Shown here in pieces: positions 46,463 to 56,082 of a stretch of DNA of 64,000 nucleotides. Source of the DNA: Sporosarcina sp. P33 (GTDB lineage Bacteria > Bacillota > Bacilli > Bacillales_A > Planococcaceae). The notes beneath the pieces are model-generated. The model saw only the letters and a program-made list of their open reading frames with translations. It did no database searches and was not told where the DNA came from. A program made the position numbers and the translations under genes. Position 1 is the stretch's first letter. Every line of letters begins with the position of its first letter. The stretch is taken from positions 310,001 through 374,000 of the forward strand of contig NZ_CP015027.1 of assembly GCF_002077155.1 (NCBI RefSeq), in the 5' to 3' direction.

Positions 46463-47731
46463 TTATGCGGTATTTTTTTCGTTGCCCGGTTCAAATATCG
46501 TACCGTCTTCTTTATATAAAATCGGCGTTGATTTGCCAAGAACGGAATCTTTTGTAATGATACATTCCTTCACTTCTTCAAGTGACGGCAGATCATACAT
46601 TACATCCAGCATGATATTTTCAATAATCGAGCGTAATCCGCGCGCACCTGTCTTGCGTGCAATTGCTTCTCTTGCGATTTCAAGCAATGCATCTTCTTCA
46701 AAACGAAGAGCTACATCATCAAGTTCGACCATCTTCTGGTATTGTTTTACAATCGCGTTTTTTGGTACTGTCAGGATTTGATACAATGTATCAACGTCCA
46801 GCGAATCCAATGTAGCGATAACCGGCAAGCGGCCGATAAATTCCGGAATCAGCCCGTATGACTGGAGATCCTCAGGAATTAATTTTGCCAGCAGGCTTTC
46901 TTCTTCATCAATTTCCTGAGTGGAATCTGAACCGAAACCGATGACTTTACGTCCGATGCGGCGTTTGACGATATCTTCTATACCATCAAATGCTCCCCCA
47001 ACAACAAACAGGATATTCGTTGTATCAATTTGCAGGAACTCCTGATGCGGATGCTTACGTCCGCCCTGCGGAGGCACGCTCGCAACTGTTCCTTCGAGAA
47101 TCTTCAGTAAAGCCTGTTGAACCCCTTCACCTGAAACGTCACGTGTAATCGATGCGTTCTCAGATTTACGGGCGACTTTGTCGATTTCATCGATGTAAAT
47201 AATTCCTCTTTCAGCCTTATCGATATCAAAGTCTGCTGCCTGAATCAATTTCAGAAGAATATTTTCAACATCTTCCCCGACGTATCCCGCTTCAGTCAGT
47301 GAAGTGGCATCTGCAATAGCAAATGGCACGTCCAGAATACGAGCCAGCGTCTGCGCCAGTAAGGTTTTACCGCTGCCCGTTGGTCCGATTAAGACGATAT
47401 TTGATTTTGCCAGTTCGACGTCATCAATTTTACTGCCTGAATTTACACGTTTATAGTGATTATAGACAGCTACCGCAAGTGATTTCTTTGCGCGATCCTG
47501 ACCGATGATGTATTCATCCAGAATGCTTTGGATTTCCCTTGGTTTCGGAACGTCTTTCAGCTCAAAGCCTTCTTCAAGACCTACTTCTTCTTCGACGATT
47601 TCCGCACAAAGTTCAACACATTCATCACAAATATATACCCCTTGACCTGCTACTAATTTGCGGACTTGCTCCTGTGACTTTCCGCAGAAAGAACAGCTCA
47701 GGTTATCGTTTTCATCATTAAATTTGAACAT
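46463..47731 (-). CDS. clpX: ATP-dependent Clp protease ATP-binding subunit ClpX
   Basis: A 422-residue unfoldase. The ATG that opens '[17 protein letters not shown]' behind AGGGGTG is chosen over a start three codons earlier. The N-terminal zinc site has 'CSFCGK' and 'CDECVELC'. AAA+ motifs are Walker A '[17 protein letters not shown]', Walker B 'IIYIDEIDK' and the pore loop 'AGYVGEDVE'. '[12 protein letters not shown]' carries the IGF loop that docks on ClpP. It feeds substrates to ClpP. Confidence 0.97.
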   Translation of the reverse strand: MFKFNDENDNLSCSFCGKSQEQVRKLVAGQGVYICDECVELCAEIVEEEVGLEEGFELKDVPKPREIQSILDEYIIGQDRAKKSLAVAVYNHYKRVNSGSKIDDVELAKSNIVLIGPTGSGKTLLAQTLARILDVPFAIADATSLTEAGYVGEDVENILLKLIQAADFDIDKAERGIIYIDEIDKVARKSENASITRDVSGEGVQQALLKILEGTVASVPPQGGRKHPHQEFLQIDTTNILFVVGGAFDGIEDIVKRRIGRKVIGFGSDSTQEIDEEESLLAKLIPEDLQSYGLIPEFIGRLPVIATLDSLDVDTLYQILTVPKNAIVKQYQKMVELDDVALRFEEDALLEIAREAIARKTGARGLRSIIENIMLDVMYDLPSLEEVKECIITKDSVLGKSTPILYKEDGTIFEPGNEKNTA

Positions 47732-47884
47732 TATGCTCACCCCTATTCAAGTGAATATACTACAAGATTACCATGACTTAATCAACTATTTAGAACTTAT
47801 TGACCGACAGAAGCCGGTCAGCTATGTATGGATATATGCCCTAGCTTATGGAGTTTCCTTAAGACTATACATGAAGTTCTTCAT

Positions 47885-47920
47885 TTAAGAAAAACAAGGT
47901 ACGGGCAAACCGTACCTTGT
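47885..47920 (-). terminator. Terminator of tig
   Basis: A perfect 11-bp stem ACAAGGTACGG/CCGTACCTTGT (47894-47904 with 47910-47920), followed on the minus strand by TTTTTCTT. The 175 bases between it and tig contain a GAAAGATTCA/TGAATCTTTC hairpin at 47989-48012 but no gene. Confidence 0.8.
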
Positions 47921-48094
47921 GTAATCTATATATGCTGACTCAACCATTTTACAGTTGCTTCTGCTGCTGCGCTGCTCCGGTTTCGGACGAAAGATTCAAC
48001 TCTGAATCTTTCCAGCTGCCCAGCACTGCAATCAACTTGGCATTCTGTTTGCCAGTATTTCACAAGAAGAATTCAGTTCAACTTATATAGAAAG

Positions 48095-49381
48095 TCAGTC
48101 GATGATTTTTGCGTTATCAACAAGTAATTGTACTGTTTTGTTGAAGCGAAGATCGTTTTCAAGTACAGTTGTGCCGCCAAGAGTTGTCTTGATCTGCTCC
48201 ACTTCCATACCGAATTGCTCAGACATTTTTTCAAGTTCTGCATTAATTTCTTCTTCTGGAACCTCTACGTTTTCAGCAGCTCCGATTGCTTCAAGTGTCA
48301 ATGACACACGAACACGGCTTAGTGCGTCGTCCTTCATTTGGTCGCGAAGAGCCTGCTCATCCTGACCAGAGAACTGGAAGTAAAGATCCAAGTTCATGCC
48401 CTGCATTTGCAGACGCTGTTCGAAGTCTTGCATCATGCGGTCCGTTTCTGAATCAATCATCGCCTGCGGAATATCCATTTCAGCGTTGCTTGCAGCCTGT
48501 TCTACTAAATCGTCACGAAGAGCTGTTTCAGAATCATTCTTTTTCACTTCTTCAGCTTCTTCTTTCAACTTTGTGCGCAGTTCTTCAACTGAAGAAACGC
48601 TCTCATCGATTTCTTTTGCCAGCTCGTCATCAAGTTCAGGAACTTCTTTAGACTTAATTTCATTTACTTTCACTTTGAATGTAGCAGGTTGTCCAGCTAA
48701 TTCTGCAGCGTGGTATTCTTCAGGGAATGTAATTTCGATGTCTTTTTCTTCACCTGTTTTCATTCCGACTACTTGCTCTTCAAATCCAGGGATGAATGAA
48801 CCGGATCCAACTTCAAGATCGTAGTTCTCAGACTTTCCGCCTTCGAATGCTTCGCCGTTAGCGAATCCTTCGAAATCGATTGTAGCTGTGTCGCCTTCTT
48901 CAACAGCACCGTCTTCTTTAACAACCATTTCAGCAAGACTTTCACGGCGCTGCTCAAGTTGTGCGTCTACTTCTTCATCTGTCACTTCAACCGGCTGACG
49001 AGTTACTTCAAGTCCTTTGTATTCGCCAAGCTTCACTTCAGGCTTTAATGCGATAACAGCTGTGAATACAACCGGCTCGCCTTTTTCAAGCTTTTCAATG
49101 TCGATTTCAGGAGCTGCGATTGGTTCCAGGCCAGCTTCCTCTACCGCTTTAGAGTACGCTTCAGGAAGTACGATATCGATCGCATCGTTGTAAAGCGCTT
49201 CTTCTCCGTACATTTTGTTGAACATTTTACGCGGCATTTTTCCTTTACGGAAACCAGGCGCTTGTACTTTCTTTACTACTTTTTTGAACGCTTCGTCCAT
49301 TCCTTCGTTAAAACGTTCTACGGAAACTTCAAATGTCAGTTTCCCTTCACTGCCTTCTAATTTTTCCCATTTAACTGTCAT
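48095..49381 (-). CDS. tig: Trigger factor
   Basis: A 428-residue ribosome-associated chaperone. The ATG opening '[21 protein letters not shown]' behind GGAGG is used. The ribosome-docking signature '[11 protein letters not shown]' is at about residue 45. The FKBP-type prolyl isomerase domain spans about 150-245 ('[20 protein letters not shown]'). The rest is the helical substrate-binding arm. It protects nascent chains at the exit tunnel. It precedes clpX in the same orientation. Confidence 0.97.
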   Translation of the reverse strand: MTVKWEKLEGSEGKLTFEVSVERFNEGMDEAFKKVVKKVQAPGFRKGKMPRKMFNKMYGEEALYNDAIDIVLPEAYSKAVEEAGLEPIAAPEIDIEKLEKGEPVVFTAVIALKPEVKLGEYKGLEVTRQPVEVTDEEVDAQLEQRRESLAEMVVKEDGAVEEGDTATIDFEGFANGEAFEGGKSENYDLEVGSGSFIPGFEEQVVGMKTGEEKDIEITFPEEYHAAELAGQPATFKVKVNEIKSKEVPELDDELAKEIDESVSSVEELRTKLKEEAEEVKKNDSETALRDDLVEQAASNAEMDIPQAMIDSETDRMMQDFEQRLQMQGMNLDLYFQFSGQDEQALRDQMKDDALSRVRVSLTLEAIGAAENVEVPEEEINAELEKMSEQFGMEVEQIKTTLGGTTVLENDLRFNKTVQLLVDNAKIID

Positions 49382-49584
49382 ATGTATGACCTCCAAATCA
49401 TTTGCATTACTCGTATTTTTATCTTAATCAAATATACCTTCGCATAGTGGTGTCTGAATTTTTTTATGTGTACTAAAAAATCTTCGCTACCCTTTGAAGG
49501 TTTTATCCGGATTCAGCTAATTTTGTTTCGCCTGTAATTAGCGCGAACATGGCTGAAGCCAGATAAGCAGTTGACAACCATTTT

Positions 49585-49612
49585 AGTATAACATAGTCTA
49601 TTCATCTTTCAA
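49585..49612 (-). promoter_or_regulatory. Promoter of tig
   Basis: TTGAAA (49607-49612), 16 bases, TATACT (49585-49590) with an upstream TGT extension on the minus strand, about 200 bases before the tig ATG. Confidence 0.6.
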
Positions 49613-49625
49613 GAATTAATCACTG

Positions 49626-50600
49626 TCAGATTTCCATTTCTTCGTCTACAGAACGTATGAACGCAAGCAACGGTGATTCTTCAGCCTGCCTGCCGTACAG
49701 CAGCTGTTTTGTATAGGCAACGTATGCTCCCGCCACTTCCTCTGCTGTGTAAGGCCCCCAGTGAAACGGAAACAGCAGCACGCTGTATTTAAGAATCAGA
49801 TTAACGACGAGTTCACTGGCAGTCGGATCTTTCTCAAATTGGGACTTTGCGAGAAACTGCACTTCGCCTAGGAATTGATCTTCTTCAGGAGATACAAGCC
49901 TCGACGGATTGGTTTCCGTTTCAAAATGATATTTACGGATAGCCAGTGATTCCTGGTATCCGATTTGCTGCAATAACATCAAAGCGTATGTCTGTACGAT
50001 GGGTAATGAATCTGCCGCTTCAGTCACTTCCACTAAGAGGGGAATATACGGCTGCAGCTTCTGATGCTGCAGAGACAATAAAAATTCCTGCTGCTCCATT
50101 GCATTCATTTTTTTAAATGCCTGGGCAGTAAGCGGAGGCTCCTCTATAGCTGGTTCTTCGTAGCGGTCAGACAGACGTTTATTGAGTTCGCGTAAATATT
50201 GAAACTTCTGCAAGCTGTGGGGCGGAATGATTTCTTTTTCCAATAAACCTTGAATCGTCAGCTCCACTTCATCGTATTGCTGTAATTGAATGGAAATGGA
50301 TAAGTACAGCTCCAGAAGCTCTATGTAGTCCCCCGCCTGATTTTGCATTGCGAGAAGTGCAAACTTTTTTGCCCGCTGATAATCTTTCGTTTCATAAAGG
50401 GAGATGGCCATTCCGTCCAGCACAGAATAGTCTTCTGGATCAATTTCCAATATGGATTCGAAATGAAGAATAGCCTCTTTATGAAGGTCACGTTCCATCG
50501 CCTGTTTTGCATCCCTATGCAGTCGTTCGAGTGTACCTGGAAAGACAACCACATTTCCTTTACTAATCACTTGTCTTCGCTTTTTCTGCACTGTGTTCAC
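49626..50600 (-). CDS. Tetratricopeptide-repeat protein (YsoA-like)
   Basis: A 324-residue soluble protein. Residues about 28-125 hold TPR-like helices ('AKQAMERDLHKEAILHFESILEIDPEDYSVLDGMAISLYETKDYQRAKKFA'). The C-terminal half is a helical, hydrophobic-rich region without a recognised motif. In B. subtilis a TPR gene, ysoA, sits at the same place just upstream of tig. Function unknown; a scaffold or adaptor role would suit TPRs. Confidence 0.8.
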   Translation of the reverse strand: MNTVQKKRRQVISKGNVVVFPGTLERLHRDAKQAMERDLHKEAILHFESILEIDPEDYSVLDGMAISLYETKDYQRAKKFALLAMQNQAGDYIELLELYLSISIQLQQYDEVELTIQGLLEKEIIPPHSLQKFQYLRELNKRLSDRYEEPAIEEPPLTAQAFKKMNAMEQQEFLLSLQHQKLQPYIPLLVEVTEAADSLPIVQTYALMLLQQIGYQESLAIRKYHFETETNPSRLVSPEEDQFLGEVQFLAKSQFEKDPTASELVVNLILKYSVLLFPFHWGPYTAEEVAGAYVAYTKQLLYGRQAEESPLLAFIRSVDEEMEI

Positions 50601-50679
50601 CTGCCTGCTTTGTTAACTTTCACTATATCACAGCCGCAGAATCGGATTCCACTCAGCCGCAGTGAAAAACATCACACGA

Positions 50680-51606
50680 TTACTTATGCGAATTGTCCGC
50701 AACATACCACTGCCGTACGTCTGCTTCACAGATGACAGGCAGTTCGGCAGTTGTCCCAATAAACTCCCCGTCTGTATGACATCCTATTTTCCGGTCGGCT
50801 TTAATGATGAACTTCCTGGCCTTATAAACAGAAACACCGCGAAATCGGGTATGACTGCCATTAAAGACCGTCAAAAATACGGCAAGAAATTTGATCAATG
50901 AAATCGAATGAACCACGGTTAGTTCAAATTCTCCATCATCATAAACGGAGTGGGGAGAAATCTTCATACCGCCTCCGTAATACTTCTGATTGCTGACCGT
51001 AATCATCCAGACCTTTTTAAAATGCCGGGTATCCGGGCCAATTTGCACGGCAGCAGAGAAACGTGTAAATGTAAGCAGTGAATGTACGACAGTCAATGCA
51101 TAGACAACACTTCCGAGCTTCCACCTGTTCAGCAGATGTTTGACAGGCGAGCGGCTGACTGCAAGTGAAATATCCGCATCCAGACCAAAACCGCTGCTGC
51201 CTGCGAAATACCGCTTGTGCCCGTCTTCCAATTGGACAGAACCAAAATCTACTGCCTTTCGTTTGGGCGACTTTGCAGCTGCATAGTTCTGAATGTCATC
51301 CAGACGTGAAAACGCAGGAAATTCTCTGACAAAATCATTGCCAGAGCCCGCTTTCATGACGCCGATCGTCACATGGGCAAAGCCCGCCACCCCATTCAAT
51401 ACTTCATGAATTGTGCCGTCTCCGCCGATAACGACCAGCAGCAGAGCCTCATCTGATTTCTTCGCCAGCTGAAAAGCCAGCTCCGTCGCGTGACCGCGGT
51501 ATTCTGTCAAGTCGAAAGGATAGACATTTTCCTTCTTGAGTTCAGCCCACACTTTTGCACCTTTACCGTCACCCGCCTGTTCATTGATGATGAAATGCAC
51601 ATCCAT
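50680..51606 (-). CDS. Diacylglycerol/sphingosine kinase-family lipid kinase
   Basis: A 308-residue protein; the ATG opening 'DVHFIINEQAGDGKGAKVW' behind GAGG is chosen. 'VVIGGDGTIHEVLNGV' is the GGDGT nucleotide motif of the DAGK catalytic domain, followed by 'GVMKAGSGNDFVREF' and 'FAGSSGFGLDADIS'. It probably phosphorylates a lipid, as DgkB, YerQ and YtlR do. It is transcribed alone or after the SIMPL gene, 70 bases upstream. Confidence 0.88.
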   Translation of the reverse strand: MDVHFIINEQAGDGKGAKVWAELKKENVYPFDLTEYRGHATELAFQLAKKSDEALLLVVIGGDGTIHEVLNGVAGFAHVTIGVMKAGSGNDFVREFPAFSRLDDIQNYAAAKSPKRKAVDFGSVQLEDGHKRYFAGSSGFGLDADISLAVSRSPVKHLLNRWKLGSVVYALTVVHSLLTFTRFSAAVQIGPDTRHFKKVWMITVSNQKYYGGGMKISPHSVYDDGEFELTVVHSISLIKFLAVFLTVFNGSHTRFRGVSVYKARKFIIKADRKIGCHTDGEFIGTTAELPVICEADVRQWYVADNSHK

Positions 51607-51676
51607 ATGCCACGCCTCTTTCACAAACCGTTTCCACTATAGTAGCAGACTGACAAATCACTTACTAGAATGATTG

Positions 51677-52306
51677 TCAGATCATTTGATACTTCACGAG
51701 AAGACTCGCGCTGACCGTAATCGTACCCGGCTCAATCGGCGTAGTTCCTGTATCTGCCATGGCCATTGCGCGGAAAGCAATAGGCTGCGTCGTATGCTGT
51801 TCTTCAACTTTGACAGGAATTGGGCGATTCGGCAGCTTCAATGATGTACCGATGGTCACCATTTTTGTCTCAGCGTCTTGCAGCGCGAGTGCCAGAGCTT
51901 GCTGATAATACATATCCTGCTCCTGGATTTTAAATTCGATGGAGCCGATTTGATTGGCGCCGTTTTTGACTGCCAAATCAACCAGTTCACCATCTCTTGA
52001 GAGATCAGCGCTCGTGACGCGTATCGAGTTGATCACCTCATAGCCCTGGAAACGCTGCTCACCATTTATATATTCATAGACAGGACGAATTTGAAAGTCA
52101 ATTGTTTGAATAGAGTTTTCTGCGACGCCTGCCGAAAGAAGCGCCTGAATTACCTGATTCATCCGCTTGGCGTTCTCTTGCTGAATTTCTCCGAGCTCGG
52201 TGCCTCTTGATACGACGGACAAAATGATATGGACAGTATCAGGAGAAACTTTGACTGCACCTTCACCAAAAACAGTTATTGTACGAGTTTTCTCTTCATT
52301 ATACAT
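51677..52306 (-). CDS. SIMPL/DUF541-domain protein
   Basis: A 209-residue protein; the ATG behind GGGGAG is used. 'TITVFGEGAVKVSPDTVHIILSVVSRG' is the hallmark opening of the SIMPL (DUF541) family, and 'GYEVINSIRVTSADLSRDGELVDLAVKNGANQIG' is the conserved centre. No signal peptide is seen, so it seems cytosolic, though many relatives are exported. Related proteins self-assemble into rings; function here is unknown. Confidence 0.88.
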   Translation of the reverse strand: MYNEEKTRTITVFGEGAVKVSPDTVHIILSVVSRGTELGEIQQENAKRMNQVIQALLSAGVAENSIQTIDFQIRPVYEYINGEQRFQGYEVINSIRVTSADLSRDGELVDLAVKNGANQIGSIEFKIQEQDMYYQQALALALQDAETKMVTIGTSLKLPNRPIPVKVEEQHTTQPIAFRAMAMADTGTTPIEPGTITVSASLLVKYQMI

Positions 52307-52391
52307 ACGGCACACTCCCCTTTTATGATTGCTCTTACTTCTATGCAACCATGCTGCCGTTTCATACCTTGTTTTTACTATTGGAAGAGGA

Positions 52392-53720
52392 TTACTGCCT
52401 GTTAATTCCGCTGTGTATACAATTCCCTAAAATGATTTTAAACGTCACGCCTTCTGGTTGTTCCAATAACTCAATCGATCCGTGATGCTTTTCTGCAATT
52501 TGTTTGACGATTGACAGGCCCAGTCCGTGAGCTCCGTCCCTTCCTTTTGTAAATGGCGTGAAAAGCTGATCTTTAATAGAAGGATCCACCGATTCCCCGT
52601 CATTATAAAAGTAAAGAACAGCCTTGCCGTGTTCTTTCACACATCGGATCGACAAAAATTTGTCCGCATACTTTAATTGATTGTCCAGCATGTTTTCAAT
52701 CAGAATTTCCATTTCGTGCCGATAACCAATGATGGTCAGCTGTTTCGCAAGCTGTAAATCTACAGTCAGACCAGATGCATTTACAGTCAGATTTTCCGCC
52801 ACCTGTTCGATCAGTTCATCTAGTTGTACAAGCTGAATATCTTGTCCATTCCCCAATTCCTGTACGTTGGACTTTGCAATGAATAATAAGTCCTCTACTC
52901 TGCTTTCAATCCTGGCCGTTTGTTTGGTTATAGTATTCAATGTGTCTTCCAGGCTGCCCTTCGGATGAACTCCTTCTTTGGCAGACTCTGCATAACTTGA
53001 AATGATCATAATGGGTGTTTTTAGTTCATGGGAGATGTACCGCAGCATCGATTGCTGTGCTACATCCTTTTGCTTCAAATTTTGCTTCATTGCAGAAAAT
53101 GAAGCAGCCAAATCTTGAATATCAGCGTCTTCTGTCTCCAGTACGAGTTCTGTATCCCAGTTTTCTGTGCCGGTCTGCATTATATACTGTTTCAATTTAT
53201 AAATATTGTCATATAATTTATTCGTTATCGTCCTTGTCAGCAGTACTGATAATATAAAAACACCTACAGTTATAGCCAGAAACCATAAGAGCATCTTCGG
53301 AAGTATTTCTTTATATATATCCTTTACTACAGAGTACTTGTATACTTTTTCACCGTTCTCATAGTCCAAGTCAATTTTGTACAGTAAATATTTCCCGTCC
53401 ACTTCTTCACGGTATACTTTGCTTTCCTCCATCTGTTCTGTTGCCTGATCCATAATGTACTCCGCTGTCGGCTCCCCGTGAATTGCATCCACTATATCGA
53501 TGCTATGCGCCGTTACGCCCAGAATCCATTCATTATACACTCCCCGCTCTTCATTTTTCTCATAGGTATACTCATCGATAATGCGGTCTTCAAAGATCTT
53601 GCCGAAATAATAGTACGACCAAAAGTAAACAATCGTAATGCTGGTAATACTTATCAGTGTAATGAAAACGGCCATAAGAATCGTAAACCTGGATGCCAGC
53701 CATGTCTGACGCTTTTTCAT
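52392..53720 (-). CDS. Sensor histidine kinase of a two-component system
   Basis: A protein of about 442 residues. Its ATG overlaps the TGA of the response regulator gene. Two membrane helices (about 14-40 and 143-164) flank an extracellular sensor of about 100 residues rich in acidic and tyrosine residues. A HAMP-like linker precedes 'LRYISHELKTPIMIISSYAES' with the phospho-accepting His (about 231). N-box 'IENMLDNQLKYA' and G-boxes 'GRDGAHGLGLSIVKQIAEKH' complete the kinase. The ligand is unknown. It is coupled with the regulator that lies divergent from a YfcC transporter gene. Confidence 0.93.
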   Translation of the reverse strand: MKKRQTWLASRFTILMAVFITLISITSITIVYFWSYYYFGKIFEDRIIDEYTYEKNEERGVYNEWILGVTAHSIDIVDAIHGEPTAEYIMDQATEQMEESKVYREEVDGKYLLYKIDLDYENGEKVYKYSVVKDIYKEILPKMLLWFLAITVGVFILSVLLTRTITNKLYDNIYKLKQYIMQTGTENWDTELVLETEDADIQDLAASFSAMKQNLKQKDVAQQSMLRYISHELKTPIMIISSYAESAKEGVHPKGSLEDTLNTITKQTARIESRVEDLLFIAKSNVQELGNGQDIQLVQLDELIEQVAENLTVNASGLTVDLQLAKQLTIIGYRHEMEILIENMLDNQLKYADKFLSIRCVKEHGKAVLYFYNDGESVDPSIKDQLFTPFTKGRDGAHGLGLSIVKQIAEKHHGSIELLEQPEGVTFKIILGNCIHSGINRQ

Positions 53721-54379
53721 AAGTTGCACCGGTATCCGAAACCGTAGATGGTCTCAATATGAAAGTCAGGCATTTTCTGACGGATTCTTTTGATATAGTT
53801 GTCCACCACCCGCTCGCTGCCGAAATAATCATCTCCCCAAATTTGTTGGAGTAATAACTCACGCGGGATTGCAGCATGGTTATGTTTAGCAAAAAACCGT
53901 ATGATATCAAATTCTCGGCTGGTGATATCCAATTCTTGATGATCCTTCATGATCATTCTGCGGCTTTCATCCATTATATATGGGCCAATTGCAAGCAAAT
54001 TTGCTGCAGCAGTCTGCGGCTTAGTTTGCAAGATTTTCTTTATACGCAACACTAATTCTGCCGGCAAGAAAGGCTTAGTTATATAATCATCACAGCCAAT
54101 TTCAAAGCCAATCACCCGATCTATACTTTCTCCTCTTGCGGAAATTAAAATGACGGGTGTATTCTCATTAATTGCTTTAATTTCTTTTAATAATTCAAAC
54201 CCACTGCCGTCAGGGAGCATAATGTCCACTACCCAGCAGTCGACATGCGTGTGAAGCTGCTCCGACGCCTCCTGAAGATTACTGCAAGACAACACCTTCC
54301 AATCATTTTTCTTTAGGTAAACGGAAAGTATTTGCAGCAAATCCTGTTCATCCTCGACAAGACAGATTGTTTTCATCAT
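53717..54379 (-). CDS. OmpR/PhoB-family response regulator
   Basis: A regulator of about 220 residues with clustered start codons (GTG, ATG, ATG) behind AAAGGAG. The receiver domain has acidic pocket 'VEDEQD', phospho-Asp (about 52) in 'WVVDIMLPDGSG' and the Lys of 'DDYITKPFLP'. The C-terminal winged helix ends with 'VDNYIKRIRQKM' and 'IETIYGFGYRC', the OmpR/PhoB recognition region. It likely binds the three CACAATT repeats next to its own gene. Confidence 0.94.
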   Translation of the reverse strand: MMKTICLVEDEQDLLQILSVYLKKNDWKVLSCSNLQEASEQLHTHVDCWVVDIMLPDGSGFELLKEIKAINENTPVILISARGESIDRVIGFEIGCDDYITKPFLPAELVLRIKKILQTKPQTAAANLLAIGPYIMDESRRMIMKDHQELDITSREFDIIRFFAKHNHAAIPRELLLQQIWGDDYFGSERVVDNYIKRIRQKMPDFHIETIYGFGYRCNL

Positions 54380-54453
54380 ACTCACTCCTTTTGTATCGTT
54401 CTATCTTCAGTATACAATCCTTCTCCCTAAATGTAGAGTTCACCTGCGCCGGA

Positions 54454-54481
54454 CACAATTAAACACAATTCTTGCACAATT
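54454..54481 (+). promoter_or_regulatory. Three CACAATT direct repeats, probable response-regulator site
   Basis: CACAATT occurs at 54454, 54464 and 54475, that is, at 10- and 11-base intervals, the one-face spacing used by OmpR/PhoP-type regulators. It lies in the spacer between the two-component genes and the divergent transporter gene, about 110 bases before the transporter start. Confidence 0.6.
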
Positions 54482-54591
54482 GAATACATTTGCGTGATAC
54501 CCCTTGCATAATCACTCTTTATTATTAGAAATGTACTACGAAATGCAAATCCAAAGAAAGCGCATACAAAAAAATATTTAGGGGGATTTTC

Positions 54592-56064
54592 ATGGAAAAG
54601 AAGAAGTTTCAATTGCCTACCGCCTTTACTACATTACTTATTATCACAGCGGGCATCGCAATTTTGACATTTCTCATACCTGCCGGCCAATACTCTTACA
54701 ATGACGACGGCTCGCCGATTGTTGGGACTTACGAGCAAGTCGATGCAAATCCACAAGGACTGTGGGATGTGTTTTCCGCGCCGATTAACGGATTCTTTAA
54801 TGCAGTGGATATTATTATTTTCGTTCTCGTTCTGGGCGGTTGTTTAGGGATTGTGTTTGAAACTAAAGCAATCGATGCCGGTTTGTCTAAAGTCGTCTTT
54901 AAATTAAAGGGACGCGAAAAATTAATGATTCCTATACTCATGATTATTTGTGCAATCGGCGGTGCGACCTATGGGATGGCTGAAGAAACTATCGCGTTCT
55001 ATCCGATAGTTGTGCCTATTCTCCTGTTAGCCGGCTACGATGTCGTCACTGCCGTTATGGTGATTTTCCTGGGAGCAGGCATCGGGGTGGCCGGAGGAAT
55101 TACGAATCCGTTTTCTGTCGGCATTGCTTCCAATCTGGCAGGCATTTCAATCGGGGACGGAATATTCCACCGTCTGTTGCTCTTTGCACTTTTCCTAGTT
55201 TTCGGCATTACATTTGTTATGCGATATGCAGCCAAAGTGAAAAAGCACCCTGAAAAATCTATTGTCTATGATATAAAAAGTAAAGTGGAAGAGCCATTCA
55301 AAAAAATTGATCCAGATGATGTTGCAGAACTGACAGGCAGACGAAAGGCTGTCCTAGCTGTATTCGGCAGTTTTTTCCTGATCATGATTGTCGCACTGAT
55401 TCCTTGGCAGGATAAGTTCGGAATTTCCATTTTCAACACGCTGCATGACACGATACAAAACATACCTGTCATCGGCGTTGCATTAGGACATATTACACCG
55501 CTCGGCGAATGGGGATTCGGAGAATTAACCGCTTTGTTTTTCATCGGTTCCATCATCATCGGAAAACTATATTCCTATAAAGAAGATGAAATTGTCCGGC
55601 TGTTTTTAAGCGGAGCAAAAGATTTGATTAGTGTTGCATTGATTCTGGCGGTAGCCAAAGGTATTTCGGTTGTCATGACGGACGGTTTAATTATCGGCAC
55701 AATTTTAAACTTCGGAGAACATCTATTGGCAAATGTCAGCAGCTCCATTGTGGCACCGCTGGCATACATTCTATACATTCCGCTGGCATTCCTGATCCCT
55801 TCGTCATCCGGACTTGCCACAGCTACGATTCCTATTCTTGCTCCTCTTGCAGACTTCGCAGGGGTCGGCCGTGAATATATTGTGACCGCCATGCAGGCCG
55901 GAGCTGAAACGATGAATCTGTTCTCTCCTACACAGGCAGTTTTGGTAGGTGCTCTAACACTGGCAAATATACCTTACGACCGCTGGCTGAAACATATTAT
56001 CCCATTTGTACTGGGAATCATGCTCATCACGATTGTCGTTTTGACTATTGTATCCATTATATAA
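54592..56064 (+). CDS. YfcC-family (DcuC/ArcD superfamily) membrane transporter
   Basis: A 490-residue protein with about 12 hydrophobic segments. The opening 'FQLPTAFTTLLIITAGIAILTFLIPAGQYSY' and the loops 'CAIGGATYGMAEETIAFYPIVVPILLLAGYD' and 'GIGVAGGITNPFSVGIASNLAGI' identify the YfcC group of the C4-dicarboxylate anaerobic carrier-like family, in which relatives move basic amino acids or dicarboxylates. GGGGG precedes the ATG. It is 18 bases upstream of an opine-type dehydrogenase gene, which suggests the two share a substrate such as arginine, ornithine or their carboxyalkyl derivatives. Confidence 0.88.
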   Translation: MEKKKFQLPTAFTTLLIITAGIAILTFLIPAGQYSYNDDGSPIVGTYEQVDANPQGLWDVFSAPINGFFNAVDIIIFVLVLGGCLGIVFETKAIDAGLSKVVFKLKGREKLMIPILMIICAIGGATYGMAEETIAFYPIVVPILLLAGYDVVTAVMVIFLGAGIGVAGGITNPFSVGIASNLAGISIGDGIFHRLLLFALFLVFGITFVMRYAAKVKKHPEKSIVYDIKSKVEEPFKKIDPDDVAELTGRRKAVLAVFGSFFLIMIVALIPWQDKFGISIFNTLHDTIQNIPVIGVALGHITPLGEWGFGELTALFFIGSIIIGKLYSYKEDEIVRLFLSGAKDLISVALILAVAKGISVVMTDGLIIGTILNFGEHLLANVSSSIVAPLAYILYIPLAFLIPSSSGLATATIPILAPLADFAGVGREYIVTAMQAGAETMNLFSPTQAVLVGALTLANIPYDRWLKHIIPFVLGIMLITIVVLTIVSII

Positions 56065-56082
56065 CTTACAGGAGGAATTCGT

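Noticed and set aside
47658..47888. Plus-strand frame between clpX and tig
   Set aside because: Most of it is antisense to clpX and there is no ribosome site at its start; the tig terminator follows directly.
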